Shown: one piece after another, positions 45,020 to 53,457 of the stretch | Layout of the letters: each line of letters begins with the position of its first letter | How positions within the stretch are numbered: the stretch's first letter is position 1 | Assembly (NCBI RefSeq): GCF_900102145.1 | Contig: NZ_FNBC01000007.1 | Coordinates: 1-64,000 of the forward strand | Length of the DNA stretch: 64,000 bases | Source of the DNA: Thermus arciformis | GTDB lineage: Bacteria > Deinococcota > Deinococci > Deinococcales > Thermaceae | Reading direction: 5' to 3' | Program-made: the position numbers and the translations under genes | Notes under the pieces: model-generated | Databases searched by the model: none | What the model was told of the DNA's origin: nothing | The model's input: the letters and a program-made list of their open reading frames with translations, nothing else

Positions 45020-47914
45020 ATGCGGCTTGTGGGGCAGATGGAGGTCCTGGCCCGGTTTCAGCGGGCGCTTCTCAAGGACCTCGAGCCCACCCAGATCCTC
45101 CGGAACCTCCTGGAGGTGGCCACGGAGGAGGGGGTGGAGCGGGCGGCCCTCTTCCTCTACCACCCCGAGACCCGGGAGCTCGTGGGGGAGGTGGCCTCGG
45201 GGCGGGGGCGGCACTACACGGTCTCGGCCATCGCCTTGCCCCTCTACGCCAAGGGGCCGGTGCAGGAGGCTTTTTTCGCCGAGGGGCCCTTGAAGCTTAG
45301 GGAGGAGTGGCTTCTTCCCGTGGTGGGCGAGGAGGCCTCCTTCTGCTGGGCCGACCCCGAAAGCCGCTGCGCCGAGCGCCCCCGGGCCACCCGGGAAAGC
45401 CGCCCCTTGGTCTGCCCCTCCTGCCCCCGGTTCGCCGCCAAGGGGGTGCTGGCCCTGGAAGGGGTTCCCCCCTCCCTCCAGCCCCTTCTCCCCCTCCTCG
45501 CCCAGCTCACCGCCTTGGCCCTAAAGAATGGGGAGCTCTTCGCCCAGAGGAACCAGGCCCTGGCCCGCCTTTCCCGGCACGTGGAGGCCCTGGCCCACGT
45601 GAGCGCCCTCACCCGCGAGGTGGCCCGGGCCCTGGACCCCAACGCCGTGCTGGAGACCCTGGCCCGGGCCCTGGTGGAGCGCCTTGGCTTTTACCGGGCC
45701 ACCGTGGCCCTGGTGCGGGGGGAGAGCCTCCTCGGCCACCTCACCGTGAAGGGAAGGCAGGTCTTCTGGACCGAGGGGAAAAGCGCCCTTCACCTCGCCC
45801 TGGCCTCCTCCCCCGACCCCATGGCCCGGGCCGCCCGGGAGCGGCGAAGCCTCCTGGTGCCCCGGGAGGCCCTTCCCCCTGGGGTGGCCCAGGGGATGGG
45901 GCCCACCGTGGCCTTCGTGCCCGTGGTGGCCGAGGAGGCCGTCCTCGGGGTCTTGGCCGTGGACCACGGGCCCGGAGGGCCTCCCGTTTCCGAAGAAGAG
46001 GTGCGCTACCTGGAGCTTCTGGCCGGGGCGGCGGGGGTGGCCTTCCGCAACGCCGAGCTCTACCGGGAAAAGACCCGCCTCTCCTTAGCCCTGGCCGCGG
46101 AGAGGACCCGGCTTTCCCAGGTCCTGGAGGAGCTTCCCGACGGCGTGGTGGTCCTTTTCGGTGAGCGGGGTTTCGCCAACGGCCGGGCCCGGGAGGCCTT
46201 GGGCTTGGGGGCGGAGGTGGCCTTGGAGGACCTTCCCGCCGCCTTGGCCCCCGCCTTGGAAGGGGGGAGGCTGGAGCTCGCCCTGGGCGGGGCCACCTAC
46301 AGCGTGCGGGGGCGGCAGGTGGGGGAGGCGAGGATTTTGGTCCTCCACGACATCACCGAGCGCACCCGCATGGAGCGGGCTCTAAGGGACCAGGTGGCCT
46401 TCACCCAGGCCCTGGTGGACGTGGCCCAGGAGGCCCTCCGCCAGCGGGACCTTCCCTCCTTGGGCCGGGCCATCGTGGATCGGCTCTTGGCCCTCTTCGC
46501 CGCCCAGGAAGGGGTGCTCCTTGCGGAAAGCGGGGGGAAAGGGGAGGTGCTCTACAGCACCTGTGCCCTTCCCGAAGAGCTTCCCCGGCCCAACCTCCTG
46601 GAGCGGGCCCTGGGGGAGGAGGCCCCCTTGGGGGTGGAGGCCTTGGCCCCAGAGGACTGCGCCCTGGCGGAGGCCTTGGGCCTAAAGAGCGCCCTCGTGG
46701 TCCCCTTCCGGACGCAAGGGTTCCGGGGGGCCCTCCTCCTTGGCTACCGCCAGGGGCGGCGCTTTTCCGAGAGGCTCCTCCACCGCCTGGGGCAGGTGGC
46801 CACCCTCCTCGCCCTGGTCTTGGAGAAGGGGCGCTTCCTGGCCCTTCTGGAGGCCGAGGAGGAGCGCCTGAAGGCCCTTCTGGAGCACTCCCAGGACGTG
46901 GTCTACGTGCTGGACCAAGAAGGCTTCATCCGCTTCGCGAGTCCCAGCGTGCGCACCCTTTTGGGCTACGAGCCCGAGGGGTACAAGGAGGCCCCGGTGA
47001 AGGCCTTGGACTTCGTCTACCCGGAGGACCGGCCCAAGGCGGAAGCCCTGCTTGGGGAGCTCCTTTCCCAGCCGGGGCACACCCTCACCGGGGAGTTCCG
47101 GGTCCTCCACAAAGACGGCACCCCCATCCCCATGGAGGCCTGGGGGCGGAACCTCCTCCAGGACCCCAGGGTGGGGGGGGTGGTGGTGGACTTGAGGGAC
47201 CTCAGGCCCAGGCTGGAGGCGGACCGGGTCAAGGGGGAGTTCATCGCCGCGGTGAGCCACGAGCTCCGCACCCCCCTCGCGGTGATCATGGGCCTGGCGG
47301 AACTCTTGCAGGAGGAGGCCCTTTCCCCAAGCGCCCAGGAGTCCGTGGAGCTCATCATGGAAAGCGCCTTCCGCCTCAAGACCATGGTGGACAACCTCCT
47401 GGACACAAGCCGCCTCGAGGCGGGCCGCTTTGAGATCTCCCGGCGCCCCGTGCACCTTAAGCCCCTCCTCCTGGACCTGGCCCGGAGCTTCCAGGGGGTG
47501 GCCCGGCTTTCCGGGGTGGAGTTCCGGGTGGAACTGGAGGAGCTCCCCCTCGTGGAGGTGGACCCGGACCGCATCGTCCAGGTGGTGGGAAACCTCCTCT
47601 CCAACGCCTTCAAGTTCACCCCGCCCGGGGGGAGGGTCACCCTCTCCGCCAGGCGGGTGGGGGATGAGCTTTTCCTGGAGGTGGCGGACACGGGCCCCGG
47701 CATCCCCAAGGAGGAGCTTCCCCGGCTTTTCCAGCGCTACGCCCGGGCCAAAAACGCCCGCGCCCGGGGGGTTTCCGGCACCGGGCTTGGCCTTTTCATC
47801 TCCAAGCACATCGTGGAGGCCCACGGGGGGCGGATAGAGGTGGAAAGCGAGGAGGGCAGGGGAAGCCTCTTCCGGGTTATCCTACCCTTGTATGGCCCGC
47901 ATCCTCCTCGTTGA
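45020..47914 (+). CDS. Multi-GAF/PAS sensor histidine kinase with a four-cysteine cluster
   Basis: 964 residues, no membrane segment, so cytoplasmic. Order by inspection: GAF (about 1-185), GAF (200-360), a short PAS-like segment (to 440), GAF (450-600), PAS (615-730, VVYVLDQEGFIRFASPSVRTLLGY), HisKA with phospho-His747 (AAVSHELRTPLAVI) and HATPase (NLLSNAFKFTPPGG, DTGPGIP, SGTGLGLFISK). Within the first GAF, Cys109, 117, 132 and 135 (spacing CX7CX14CX2C) could hold zinc or an iron-sulfur cluster. The response regulator gene overlaps the 3' end by 23 bp. ATG at 45020 follows the -10 box closely. Confidence 0.92.
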   Translation: MRLVGQMEVLARFQRALLKDLEPTQILRNLLEVATEEGVERAALFLYHPETRELVGEVASGRGRHYTVSAIALPLYAKGPVQEAFFAEGPLKLREEWLLPVVGEEASFCWADPESRCAERPRATRESRPLVCPSCPRFAAKGVLALEGVPPSLQPLLPLLAQLTALALKNGELFAQRNQALARLSRHVEALAHVSALTREVARALDPNAVLETLARALVERLGFYRATVALVRGESLLGHLTVKGRQVFWTEGKSALHLALASSPDPMARAARERRSLLVPREALPPGVAQGMGPTVAFVPVVAEEAVLGVLAVDHGPGGPPVSEEEVRYLELLAGAAGVAFRNAELYREKTRLSLALAAERTRLSQVLEELPDGVVVLFGERGFANGRAREALGLGAEVALEDLPAALAPALEGGRLELALGGATYSVRGRQVGEARILVLHDITERTRMERALRDQVAFTQALVDVAQEALRQRDLPSLGRAIVDRLLALFAAQEGVLLAESGGKGEVLYSTCALPEELPRPNLLERALGEEAPLGVEALAPEDCALAEALGLKSALVVPFRTQGFRGALLLGYRQGRRFSERLLHRLGQVATLLALVLEKGRFLALLEAEEERLKALLEHSQDVVYVLDQEGFIRFASPSVRTLLGYEPEGYKEAPVKALDFVYPEDRPKAEALLGELLSQPGHTLTGEFRVLHKDGTPIPMEAWGRNLLQDPRVGGVVVDLRDLRPRLEADRVKGEFIAAVSHELRTPLAVIMGLAELLQEEALSPSAQESVELIMESAFRLKTMVDNLLDTSRLEAGRFEISRRPVHLKPLLLDLARSFQGVARLSGVEFRVELEELPLVEVDPDRIVQVVGNLLSNAFKFTPPGGRVTLSARRVGDELFLEVADTGPGIPKEELPRLFQRYARAKNARARGVSGTGLGLFISKHIVEAHGGRIEVESEEGRGSLFRVILPLYGPHPPR

Positions 47915-48269
47915 GGACGAGCCCCTGGTGGCCCACATGGTGCGGCGCCTCCTGGAACGGGCGGGCCACCAGGTGGACTGGGCCCCTTCCGGCCAGAGGG
48001 CCCTGGAGCGCTTCGGGGAGGGCTACGACCTCCTGATCTGCGACCTGGTGATGCCGGGGATTTCCGGCCTCGAGGTCATCCGCAAGGTCCGGGAGCGGAG
48101 CCCCATCCCCATCCTGGCCCTTTCCGCGAGCGTTTCCGCCCAAAGCCAGGAGGAGGCCCTGAGGGCCGGGGCCCAGGCCTTCTTGGGCAAGCCCTTTGAG
48201 GGCCAGGCCCTCCTGGCCCAGCTGCAGCGGCTCCTTGGCTATACTGGGGGGGAAGGGGGAAACCTATGA
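47892..48269 (+). CDS. Single-domain response regulator (CheY-like)
   Basis: 125 residues, a receiver domain only: acidic pair in LLVEDEP, phosphoacceptor Asp near residue 52 (LLICDLVMPG), Ser/Thr switch in ILALSAS and Lys in GKPF. There is no output domain, so it must act on another protein. Its gene overlaps the kinase by 23 bp and the TRAP binding protein by 4 bp, making the kinase its obvious partner. Confidence 0.94.
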   Translation: MARILLVEDEPLVAHMVRRLLERAGHQVDWAPSGQRALERFGEGYDLLICDLVMPGISGLEVIRKVRERSPIPILALSASVSAQSQEEALRAGAQAFLGKPFEGQALLAQLQRLLGYTGGEGGNL

Positions 48270-49342
48270 AAAGGAGGAGCTTCCTCAAGGGTCTTGGCGT
48301 GGGCGTGGCGGCGAGCCTTTCCTACGGGGCCTTTGCCCAGGCGAGCCCCCAGGTGCGCTGGCGGCTCGTCTCCAGCTACCCGAGGAGCCTGGACACCCTC
48401 TATGGCGGGGCCGAGGACCTGGCCAAGAGGGTAGCGGAGCTCACGGGGGGGCGCTTCCAGATCCGCGTCTACCAGGCGGGGGAGATCGTTCCCGGGGGGC
48501 AGGTGCTGGACGCGGTGCAGCAGGGCACGGTGGAGGCGGGGCACACCTACGGGCCCTTCTACGTGGGCAAGAACCCGGCCCTGGCCTTTGACGGGGGGGT
48601 GCCCTTCGGCATGACCTACCGGCAGCACAACGCCTGGATGCTCCTGGGTGGGGGGCTTGAGCTCCTCCGGGAGGTCTACGCCGACTTCGGGGTGGTCCAG
48701 TTCCCCGGGGGCAACACCGGGGCCCAGATGGGGGGGTGGTTCCGCAAGGAGATCAAGGGCCTCGCCGACCTCAAGGGCCTCAGGATGCGCATCCCTGGCC
48801 TCGGGGGCCTGGTGATGGGGAGGCTTGGGGTGGTGCCCCAGACCCTGGCCGCCGGGGACATCTACCCCGCCTTGGAGCGGGGCACCATTGACGCCACGGA
48901 GTTCTCCGGCCCCTACGACGATGAGAAGCTGGGCTTCTACAAGGTGGCCAGGTACTACTACTACCCCTCCTTCTGGGAGCCCAGCGCCCAGCTCTCCTTC
49001 CTGGTCTCCCAGCGGGAGTGGGCCCGCCTGCCCAAGGAGTTCCAGGAGGCCTTCCAGGTGGCCGCGGCGGAGGTCAACCTCACCATGATGGCCAAGTACG
49101 ACGCGCAAAACCCCCCGGCCCTCCAGCGCCTCCTCAAGGCGGGGGTGCGCCTCAGGAAGTGGCCCAACGAGATCCTGCGGAAGGCCCTGCAGGAGGCCCA
49201 GGCCCTCTACGAGGAGCAGGCGGCCAAGGACGCCACCTACAAGAAGGTCTACTCCGCCTACTGGGCCTTCCGGAACGAGCTCTACCGCTGGTTCGCCGTG
49301 GCCGAGCTGGGCTACGAGACCTTCGCCTTCCCCGCCGTTTAG
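48266..49342 (+). CDS. TRAP-type substrate-binding protein (DctP family), TAT-exported
   Basis: 358 residues. The N-terminus KRRSFLKGLGVGVAASLSYGAFA is a twin-arginine signal, so it is exported folded. The mature part has TRAP solute receptor marks: LAKRVAELTGGRFQIRVYQAGE, LKGLRMRIPGLGG (substrate-carboxylate Arg), ALERGTIDATEFSGPYDDEKLGF. Mono- or dicarboxylates such as lactate or 2-oxoacids are typical ligands. No DctQ/DctM permease gene is nearby; it is the last gene of the kinase-regulator operon. It converges on the formate-dehydrogenase genes with a 4-bp overlap. Confidence 0.9.
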   Translation: MKRRSFLKGLGVGVAASLSYGAFAQASPQVRWRLVSSYPRSLDTLYGGAEDLAKRVAELTGGRFQIRVYQAGEIVPGGQVLDAVQQGTVEAGHTYGPFYVGKNPALAFDGGVPFGMTYRQHNAWMLLGGGLELLREVYADFGVVQFPGGNTGAQMGGWFRKEIKGLADLKGLRMRIPGLGGLVMGRLGVVPQTLAAGDIYPALERGTIDATEFSGPYDDEKLGFYKVARYYYYPSFWEPSAQLSFLVSQREWARLPKEFQEAFQVAAAEVNLTMMAKYDAQNPPALQRLLKAGVRLRKWPNEILRKALQEAQALYEEQAAKDATYKKVYSAYWAFRNELYRWFAVAELGYETFAFPAV

Positions 49343-51381
49343 TCGGCCTTCTCCAGGCGCACGGCGCTCACCTTGTACTCGGGGATGCGGCTTACGGGGT
49401 CCAGGGCGTCCAGGGTGAGGCGGTTCGCGGGAGCCTCGGCGAAGTGGAAGGGGGCGTAGACCACCCCTTCCGGGGTGCGCTCCGTGACCCAGGCCCTGGC
49501 CCTGATCCGCCCCCTCCGGCTCACCACGTACACGGGCTCCCCGTCCTCGAGGCCAAGCCGTTTGGCGTCTATGGGGTTCACCTCCACCTTGAGCTCGGGG
49601 TAGGCCTGGTTCAGCTGGCTGTTGCGGCTCAGCGTCCCACCGTGCCAGTGGAAGAGGACCCGGCCGGTGGAGAGGGTGAGGGGGTAGTCCGGGGAGGGGG
49701 TCTCCGCCGGGGGGGTATAGGGGGCGGGGAAGAAGCGGGCCTTGCCCGTGGGGGTGTTGAAGCCCTCCCGGAAGAGGACCGCCTCCCCGGGGTGCCCCTC
49801 CTCCGGGCAGGGCCAGCGCACCCCTTGGGCCTCGAGGCGGGCGTAGGAGATCCCGCCCACCATCTCGGGAATGGCCCGCCGCACCTCCTCCCAGATGGTC
49901 TCGGGCCCGGGATAGGTGGGCCAAGGGCGGCCTAGGGCCTGGGCCAGGCGTTTCCCCAGCTCCTGGGTGATCCACCAGTCGGGCCGGGCCTCCCCCGGGG
50001 GGTCTAGGAGCTTCCGCACCCGCTGCACCCGGCGGTCGGTGTTGGTGAAGGTGCCTTCCTTTTCCAAAAAGCTCGCCGCGGGCAGGACCACGTCGGCGAA
50101 GGGGGTGGTCTCGTTTTCCAGGATGTCCTGGACCACCAGGAAGGGGAGGGCCAGGAGTTTTTCCTTCACGTGGTCCTGGTAGGGCTCGCTGGTCACGGGG
50201 TCCTCCCCGATGAGGTAGATGGCCTCCACCTCGGGGATGGCGGCGAAGACCTCGGTCATGCGCAGGCCCGGGGCCTCGGGGAGGGGTACGCCCCAGAGGG
50301 CCTCAAAACGCCGCCTCGGCCCCTCCTCGGCCACCCTGAGGTAGCCGGGGTAGACGTCGGGCAGGGCCCCCATGTCCCCGGCCCCCTGGACGTTGTTCTG
50401 GCCCCGCAAGGGGTTGAGCCCCGCCCCTTCTTTCCCCACCTTGCCCGTGAGGAGGGCCAGGTTCACCAGGGCTTGGGCGGTGGCCGTGCCCTTGGTGTGC
50501 TGGGTCACCCCCATGGCCCAGTAGGCCCCGGCCCGCTCCGTGGTGGCGTAGAGGCGGGCGGCCTCGGCGATCCCTTCCTTGGGCACCCCGGTGACCTCCT
50601 GGGCGGCCTCGAGGGTGTACCCCTCCAGGGAGGCCCGCCACTCTGCGAACCCCTCGGTGCGGGCCTCCACGTAGGCCCGGTCCCAAAGGCCCTCCTCCAG
50701 GAGGTAGCGGGCCATGGCGTTCAGGAGGAAGACGTCCGTGCCTGGCCGCACCCTGAGCCACAGGGTGGCGGCCTCGGCCATCCCCGTGTACCGCGGGTCC
50801 ACCACGATCATCCTGGCCCCCTGGCGCACCCGCTTCTTGATCATGGCGGCGATCACCGGGTGGGTCTCGGTGGTGTTGGAGCCCACCACCAGGAAGAGGT
50901 CCGTCTTCCACACGTCCTCTATGGGGTTGGTCATGCTGGCCCCGCCCAAGGAGCGGCTCAGGGCGGCGGTGGAGGAGGAGTGGCAGAGCCTGGAGCAGTG
51001 GTCCACGTTGTGGGTGGAAAGGAGGGCCCGGGCCAGCTTCTGGGCCAGGTAGACCTCCTCGTTGGTGGTCTTGGCCGAGGGGAAGACGGCGATCCCCCCC
51101 GGGCCCTTCCGCCTGAGGACCTCCAGGAGCTTTCCCGCCGCGAAGTCCAAGGCCTCCTCCCAGGTGGCCCGGCGCAAGGGGGCCCCCTTCCTTTCCCGCA
51201 CCATGGGGTAAAGGAGGCGCTTTCCGGAGAAGGGGAAGTCCAGGCCGAAGCGGCCCTTCACGCAAAGCGCCCCGTGGTTGGGGGGGAGGTCCGGGGCCAG
51301 GACCCGGACCACGCGGCCTTCCCTCACCTCGGGCTCCACCTGGCAGCCCACGCCGCAGTAGGGACAGGTGGTGCGCATCAT
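49339..51381 (-). CDS. Formate dehydrogenase catalytic subunit (molybdopterin oxidoreductase)
   Basis: 680 residues. An N-terminal [4Fe-4S] site (CPYCGVGCQVE ... ALCVKGRFG) and the molybdenum-ligand region DHCSRLCHSSSTAALSRSLG with a Cys where E. coli FdhF has selenocysteine. GSNTTETHPVI, GMGVTQHTKGTAT-like and GQNNVQGAGDMG bind the guanine dinucleotide cofactor. It oxidises formate to CO2 or does the reverse; nitrate or another substrate is less likely given its NuoF-type partners. The N-terminal ferredoxin extension found in long FdhA proteins is encoded separately next door. ATGA overlap with that gene. Confidence 0.88.
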   Translation of the reverse strand: MMRTTCPYCGVGCQVEPEVREGRVVRVLAPDLPPNHGALCVKGRFGLDFPFSGKRLLYPMVRERKGAPLRRATWEEALDFAAGKLLEVLRRKGPGGIAVFPSAKTTNEEVYLAQKLARALLSTHNVDHCSRLCHSSSTAALSRSLGGASMTNPIEDVWKTDLFLVVGSNTTETHPVIAAMIKKRVRQGARMIVVDPRYTGMAEAATLWLRVRPGTDVFLLNAMARYLLEEGLWDRAYVEARTEGFAEWRASLEGYTLEAAQEVTGVPKEGIAEAARLYATTERAGAYWAMGVTQHTKGTATAQALVNLALLTGKVGKEGAGLNPLRGQNNVQGAGDMGALPDVYPGYLRVAEEGPRRRFEALWGVPLPEAPGLRMTEVFAAIPEVEAIYLIGEDPVTSEPYQDHVKEKLLALPFLVVQDILENETTPFADVVLPAASFLEKEGTFTNTDRRVQRVRKLLDPPGEARPDWWITQELGKRLAQALGRPWPTYPGPETIWEEVRRAIPEMVGGISYARLEAQGVRWPCPEEGHPGEAVLFREGFNTPTGKARFFPAPYTPPAETPSPDYPLTLSTGRVLFHWHGGTLSRNSQLNQAYPELKVEVNPIDAKRLGLEDGEPVYVVSRRGRIRARAWVTERTPEGVVYAPFHFAEAPANRLTLDALDPVSRIPEYKVSAVRLEKAD

Positions 51382-51980
51382 CCCACCTCCAAGGCCAGGG
51401 GCCTAAGGGCCCCCGTGGGGCAGACCTGTACGCAGTTGCCGCAGAAGACGCAAGGGGTTTCCGGCAGGGGACGGTCCAGGGGGGTGGTGGGGTGGGCCTG
51501 GAGGCCCCTTCCCGCCAGGGTCAGGGCGTAGACCCCCATGATCCCGTCCCCGCAGGCGTCCACGCAGCGGCGGCAGTTCACGCACTTGGCGTAGTCCCGC
51601 AGGAAGAAGGGGTTGTCGCGGATGGGGGGGCGTCCCCGCCGGCTGGGCGCCTCCTTCCAGCGCCCGGGCTCGGCCCCGTAGGCCGCCATCAGGCCCAGGA
51701 GCCCTGGGGCCAAGGAGAGGTCGGTGGTGAGGGCAAGCCACTCCAAAAGGGTCCGGCGCAGGGCCTTTAGCCCCTCCGTGTCCGTGCGCACCTCCATCCC
51801 CTCCCGAACCTCCGTGGCGCAGGCGGGGGCCAGGCGGCCGTTCACCTCCACCAGGCAGAGGCGGCAAACCCCCCGGGTCTCCGTGTGGGGGTGGTGGCAG
51901 AGGGTGGGGACCGGGGCCACCTCCAGGAGGAGGGCCCCTTCCTTGGCCTCCACTTCCTTCCCGTTCACCTTAAGCCGCAC
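51378..51980 (-). CDS. HoxU/NuoG-like iron-sulfur subunit of the formate dehydrogenase complex
   Basis: 200 residues. N-terminal [2Fe-2S] domain (LCHHPHTETRGVCRLCLVEV ... APACATEV), then two [4Fe-4S] motifs, CVNCRRCVDACGDG and CVFCGNCVQVCPTGA. The layout is that of the N-terminal third of NAD-linked FdhA or of HoxU. It should carry electrons between the molybdenum subunit and the NuoF-like flavin subunit. It overlaps both neighbours (11 bp upstream, 4 bp downstream). Confidence 0.9.
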   Translation of the reverse strand: MRLKVNGKEVEAKEGALLLEVAPVPTLCHHPHTETRGVCRLCLVEVNGRLAPACATEVREGMEVRTDTEGLKALRRTLLEWLALTTDLSLAPGLLGLMAAYGAEPGRWKEAPSRRGRPPIRDNPFFLRDYAKCVNCRRCVDACGDGIMGVYALTLAGRGLQAHPTTPLDRPLPETPCVFCGNCVQVCPTGALRPLALEVG

Positions 51981-53442
51981 CTTCCACCTCCAACAGGCTT
52001 CGGTAAGCCCAGAAGGCCGACTGGCCCAGGCCGCAGAGGCTTCCCCTCAAGGTGGCGGCCAGGTCCTGGAGGAGGGAAGGGTCCCGCTCCCGCCGCCTCA
52101 CCATCCCCACCTGTACCGCGGTGCCCAGGGGGCAGGGGAAGCACTTGCCGCACGACTCCTCCTGGAAGAAGTGGGCCAGCCCCTCCAGGACCTCCCAGAG
52201 GTCCACGTCCTTCCCGAAGGCCACGATGGCCCCGGCCCCCAGGGGGAGCCTGCCCCCGTAGGCCAAGGGGAGGTCCCAGTCCCGGGTGAAGACCCCGGCG
52301 GCCCCGCCCAGGAGCACCGCCTGAAGGGCCTCGGGCTCCCCTCCCGCCCGCCTCAGGGCCTCCCCCAGGGGCGTGCCCAGGGGGAGCTCGTAGAGGCCGG
52401 GCCGGGCCACGTCCCCGCTGATGGAGAAGAGCTTGGGCTCTTTCCGGCGCCAGGCCTCGGGGCCTTCCCGGAGGAGGAGGGGAAGGTTCGCCAGGGTCTC
52501 CACGTTCTGCACCAGGGTGGGCCTCCCCCAAAGCCCCCGCTCCACGGGGAAGGGGGGCTTTAAGCGGGGCTCGGCCCGCTTGCCCTCCATGGACTCCAAA
52601 AGGGCGGTCTCCTCCCCGCAGATGTAAAGCCCGCCGCTTCGGAAGACCTCCGTGGGGACGAAAAGAAAACCCGCCTCCTCCAGCTCCCGGATGGCCCTTT
52701 CCAGGCCCAGGATGGCCGCCTCAAACTCCTCCCGCACGTAGAGGTAGACCCGGCTCGCCCCCACGGCCAAGGCGGCGAGGAGGGCTCCTTCCAGGACCAG
52801 GAAGGGGTGGTGTTCCAGGAGGAAGCGGTCCTTGAAGTTGCCGGGCTCGGACTCGTCGGCGTTCACCACCAGGTACTTGGGGGCTTGCCCTTGGGCCACG
52901 GCCCGCATCTTCACGTGGGTGGGGAAGGCCGCCCCGCCCCGGCCCAAGAGACCCGCCTCCTCCACCGCCTTCAGGACCTTGCCCGGATCCAACAGGCCCC
53001 CCTTCCAGGCCCGAAGCCCCCCAAGCCCCCCCAGGGCCAGGTACTGGGCCAGGGTGGGGGCGGGCTCGGGGGGAAGGAGCCCGTGGCCCCGGCCCAGGGC
53101 GAAGGGGAGGCGGAACTCCCTAAAGGGCACCCACCGCCCCTCCCATTCCAGAAAGCGCCCCTTTTCGGTGAAGCGCAGGTAGACGGGGGAGAGGGCCTCG
53201 AGGCCCAAGGGGGGATAGGTGCCTTCCGCTTCCTCCCGAAGCCGGGAAAACCCCCTGGCCCGGGCCACGGGGTCGTCCACCAGAAGCCGCCCCTGGGGCA
53301 GGCCCCGGTAGCGGGGGTAGTAGGCCACCACCCCCCAGGCCTGGGCCAAGGGCACCCCGGCCAGGCGGGCGGCCTCCGCCACCTTTTCCTCCGTGAGAGG
53401 TAGGCGCTCGTCCAGGAGGGGAAGGAGGCTTGGTTGTTCCAT
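51970..53442 (-). CDS. NuoF-like flavin subunit with a cysteine-less NuoE-like N-terminus
   Basis: 490 residues. From about residue 140 it is NuoF/HoxF: GRGGAAFPTHVKMRAV and NADESEPGNFKDR bind FMN/NADH, GGLYICGEETALLESMEGKRAEPR, a SLBB part, and the [4Fe-4S] ligands ESCGKCFPCPLG plus a later Cys in SLCG. The first about 75 residues resemble the helical N-domain of NuoE (LTEEKVAEAARLAGVPLAQAWGVVAYYPRY) but the region holds no cysteine, so the NuoE [2Fe-2S] cluster cannot form. It probably reduces NAD+ with formate electrons. Leaderless ATG. Confidence 0.88.
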   Translation of the reverse strand: MEQPSLLPLLDERLPLTEEKVAEAARLAGVPLAQAWGVVAYYPRYRGLPQGRLLVDDPVARARGFSRLREEAEGTYPPLGLEALSPVYLRFTEKGRFLEWEGRWVPFREFRLPFALGRGHGLLPPEPAPTLAQYLALGGLGGLRAWKGGLLDPGKVLKAVEEAGLLGRGGAAFPTHVKMRAVAQGQAPKYLVVNADESEPGNFKDRFLLEHHPFLVLEGALLAALAVGASRVYLYVREEFEAAILGLERAIRELEEAGFLFVPTEVFRSGGLYICGEETALLESMEGKRAEPRLKPPFPVERGLWGRPTLVQNVETLANLPLLLREGPEAWRRKEPKLFSISGDVARPGLYELPLGTPLGEALRRAGGEPEALQAVLLGGAAGVFTRDWDLPLAYGGRLPLGAGAIVAFGKDVDLWEVLEGLAHFFQEESCGKCFPCPLGTAVQVGMVRRRERDPSLLQDLAATLRGSLCGLGQSAFWAYRSLLEVEGAA

Positions 53443-53448
53443 GCCCCC

Positions 53449-53454
53449 AGTCTA
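53449..53454 (-). promoter_or_regulatory. -10 box of the leaderless fdh operon
   Basis: TAGACT on the minus strand ends 6 nt before the ATG at 53442, in the short gap after galK. Confidence 0.5.
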
Positions 53455-53457
53455 CCT

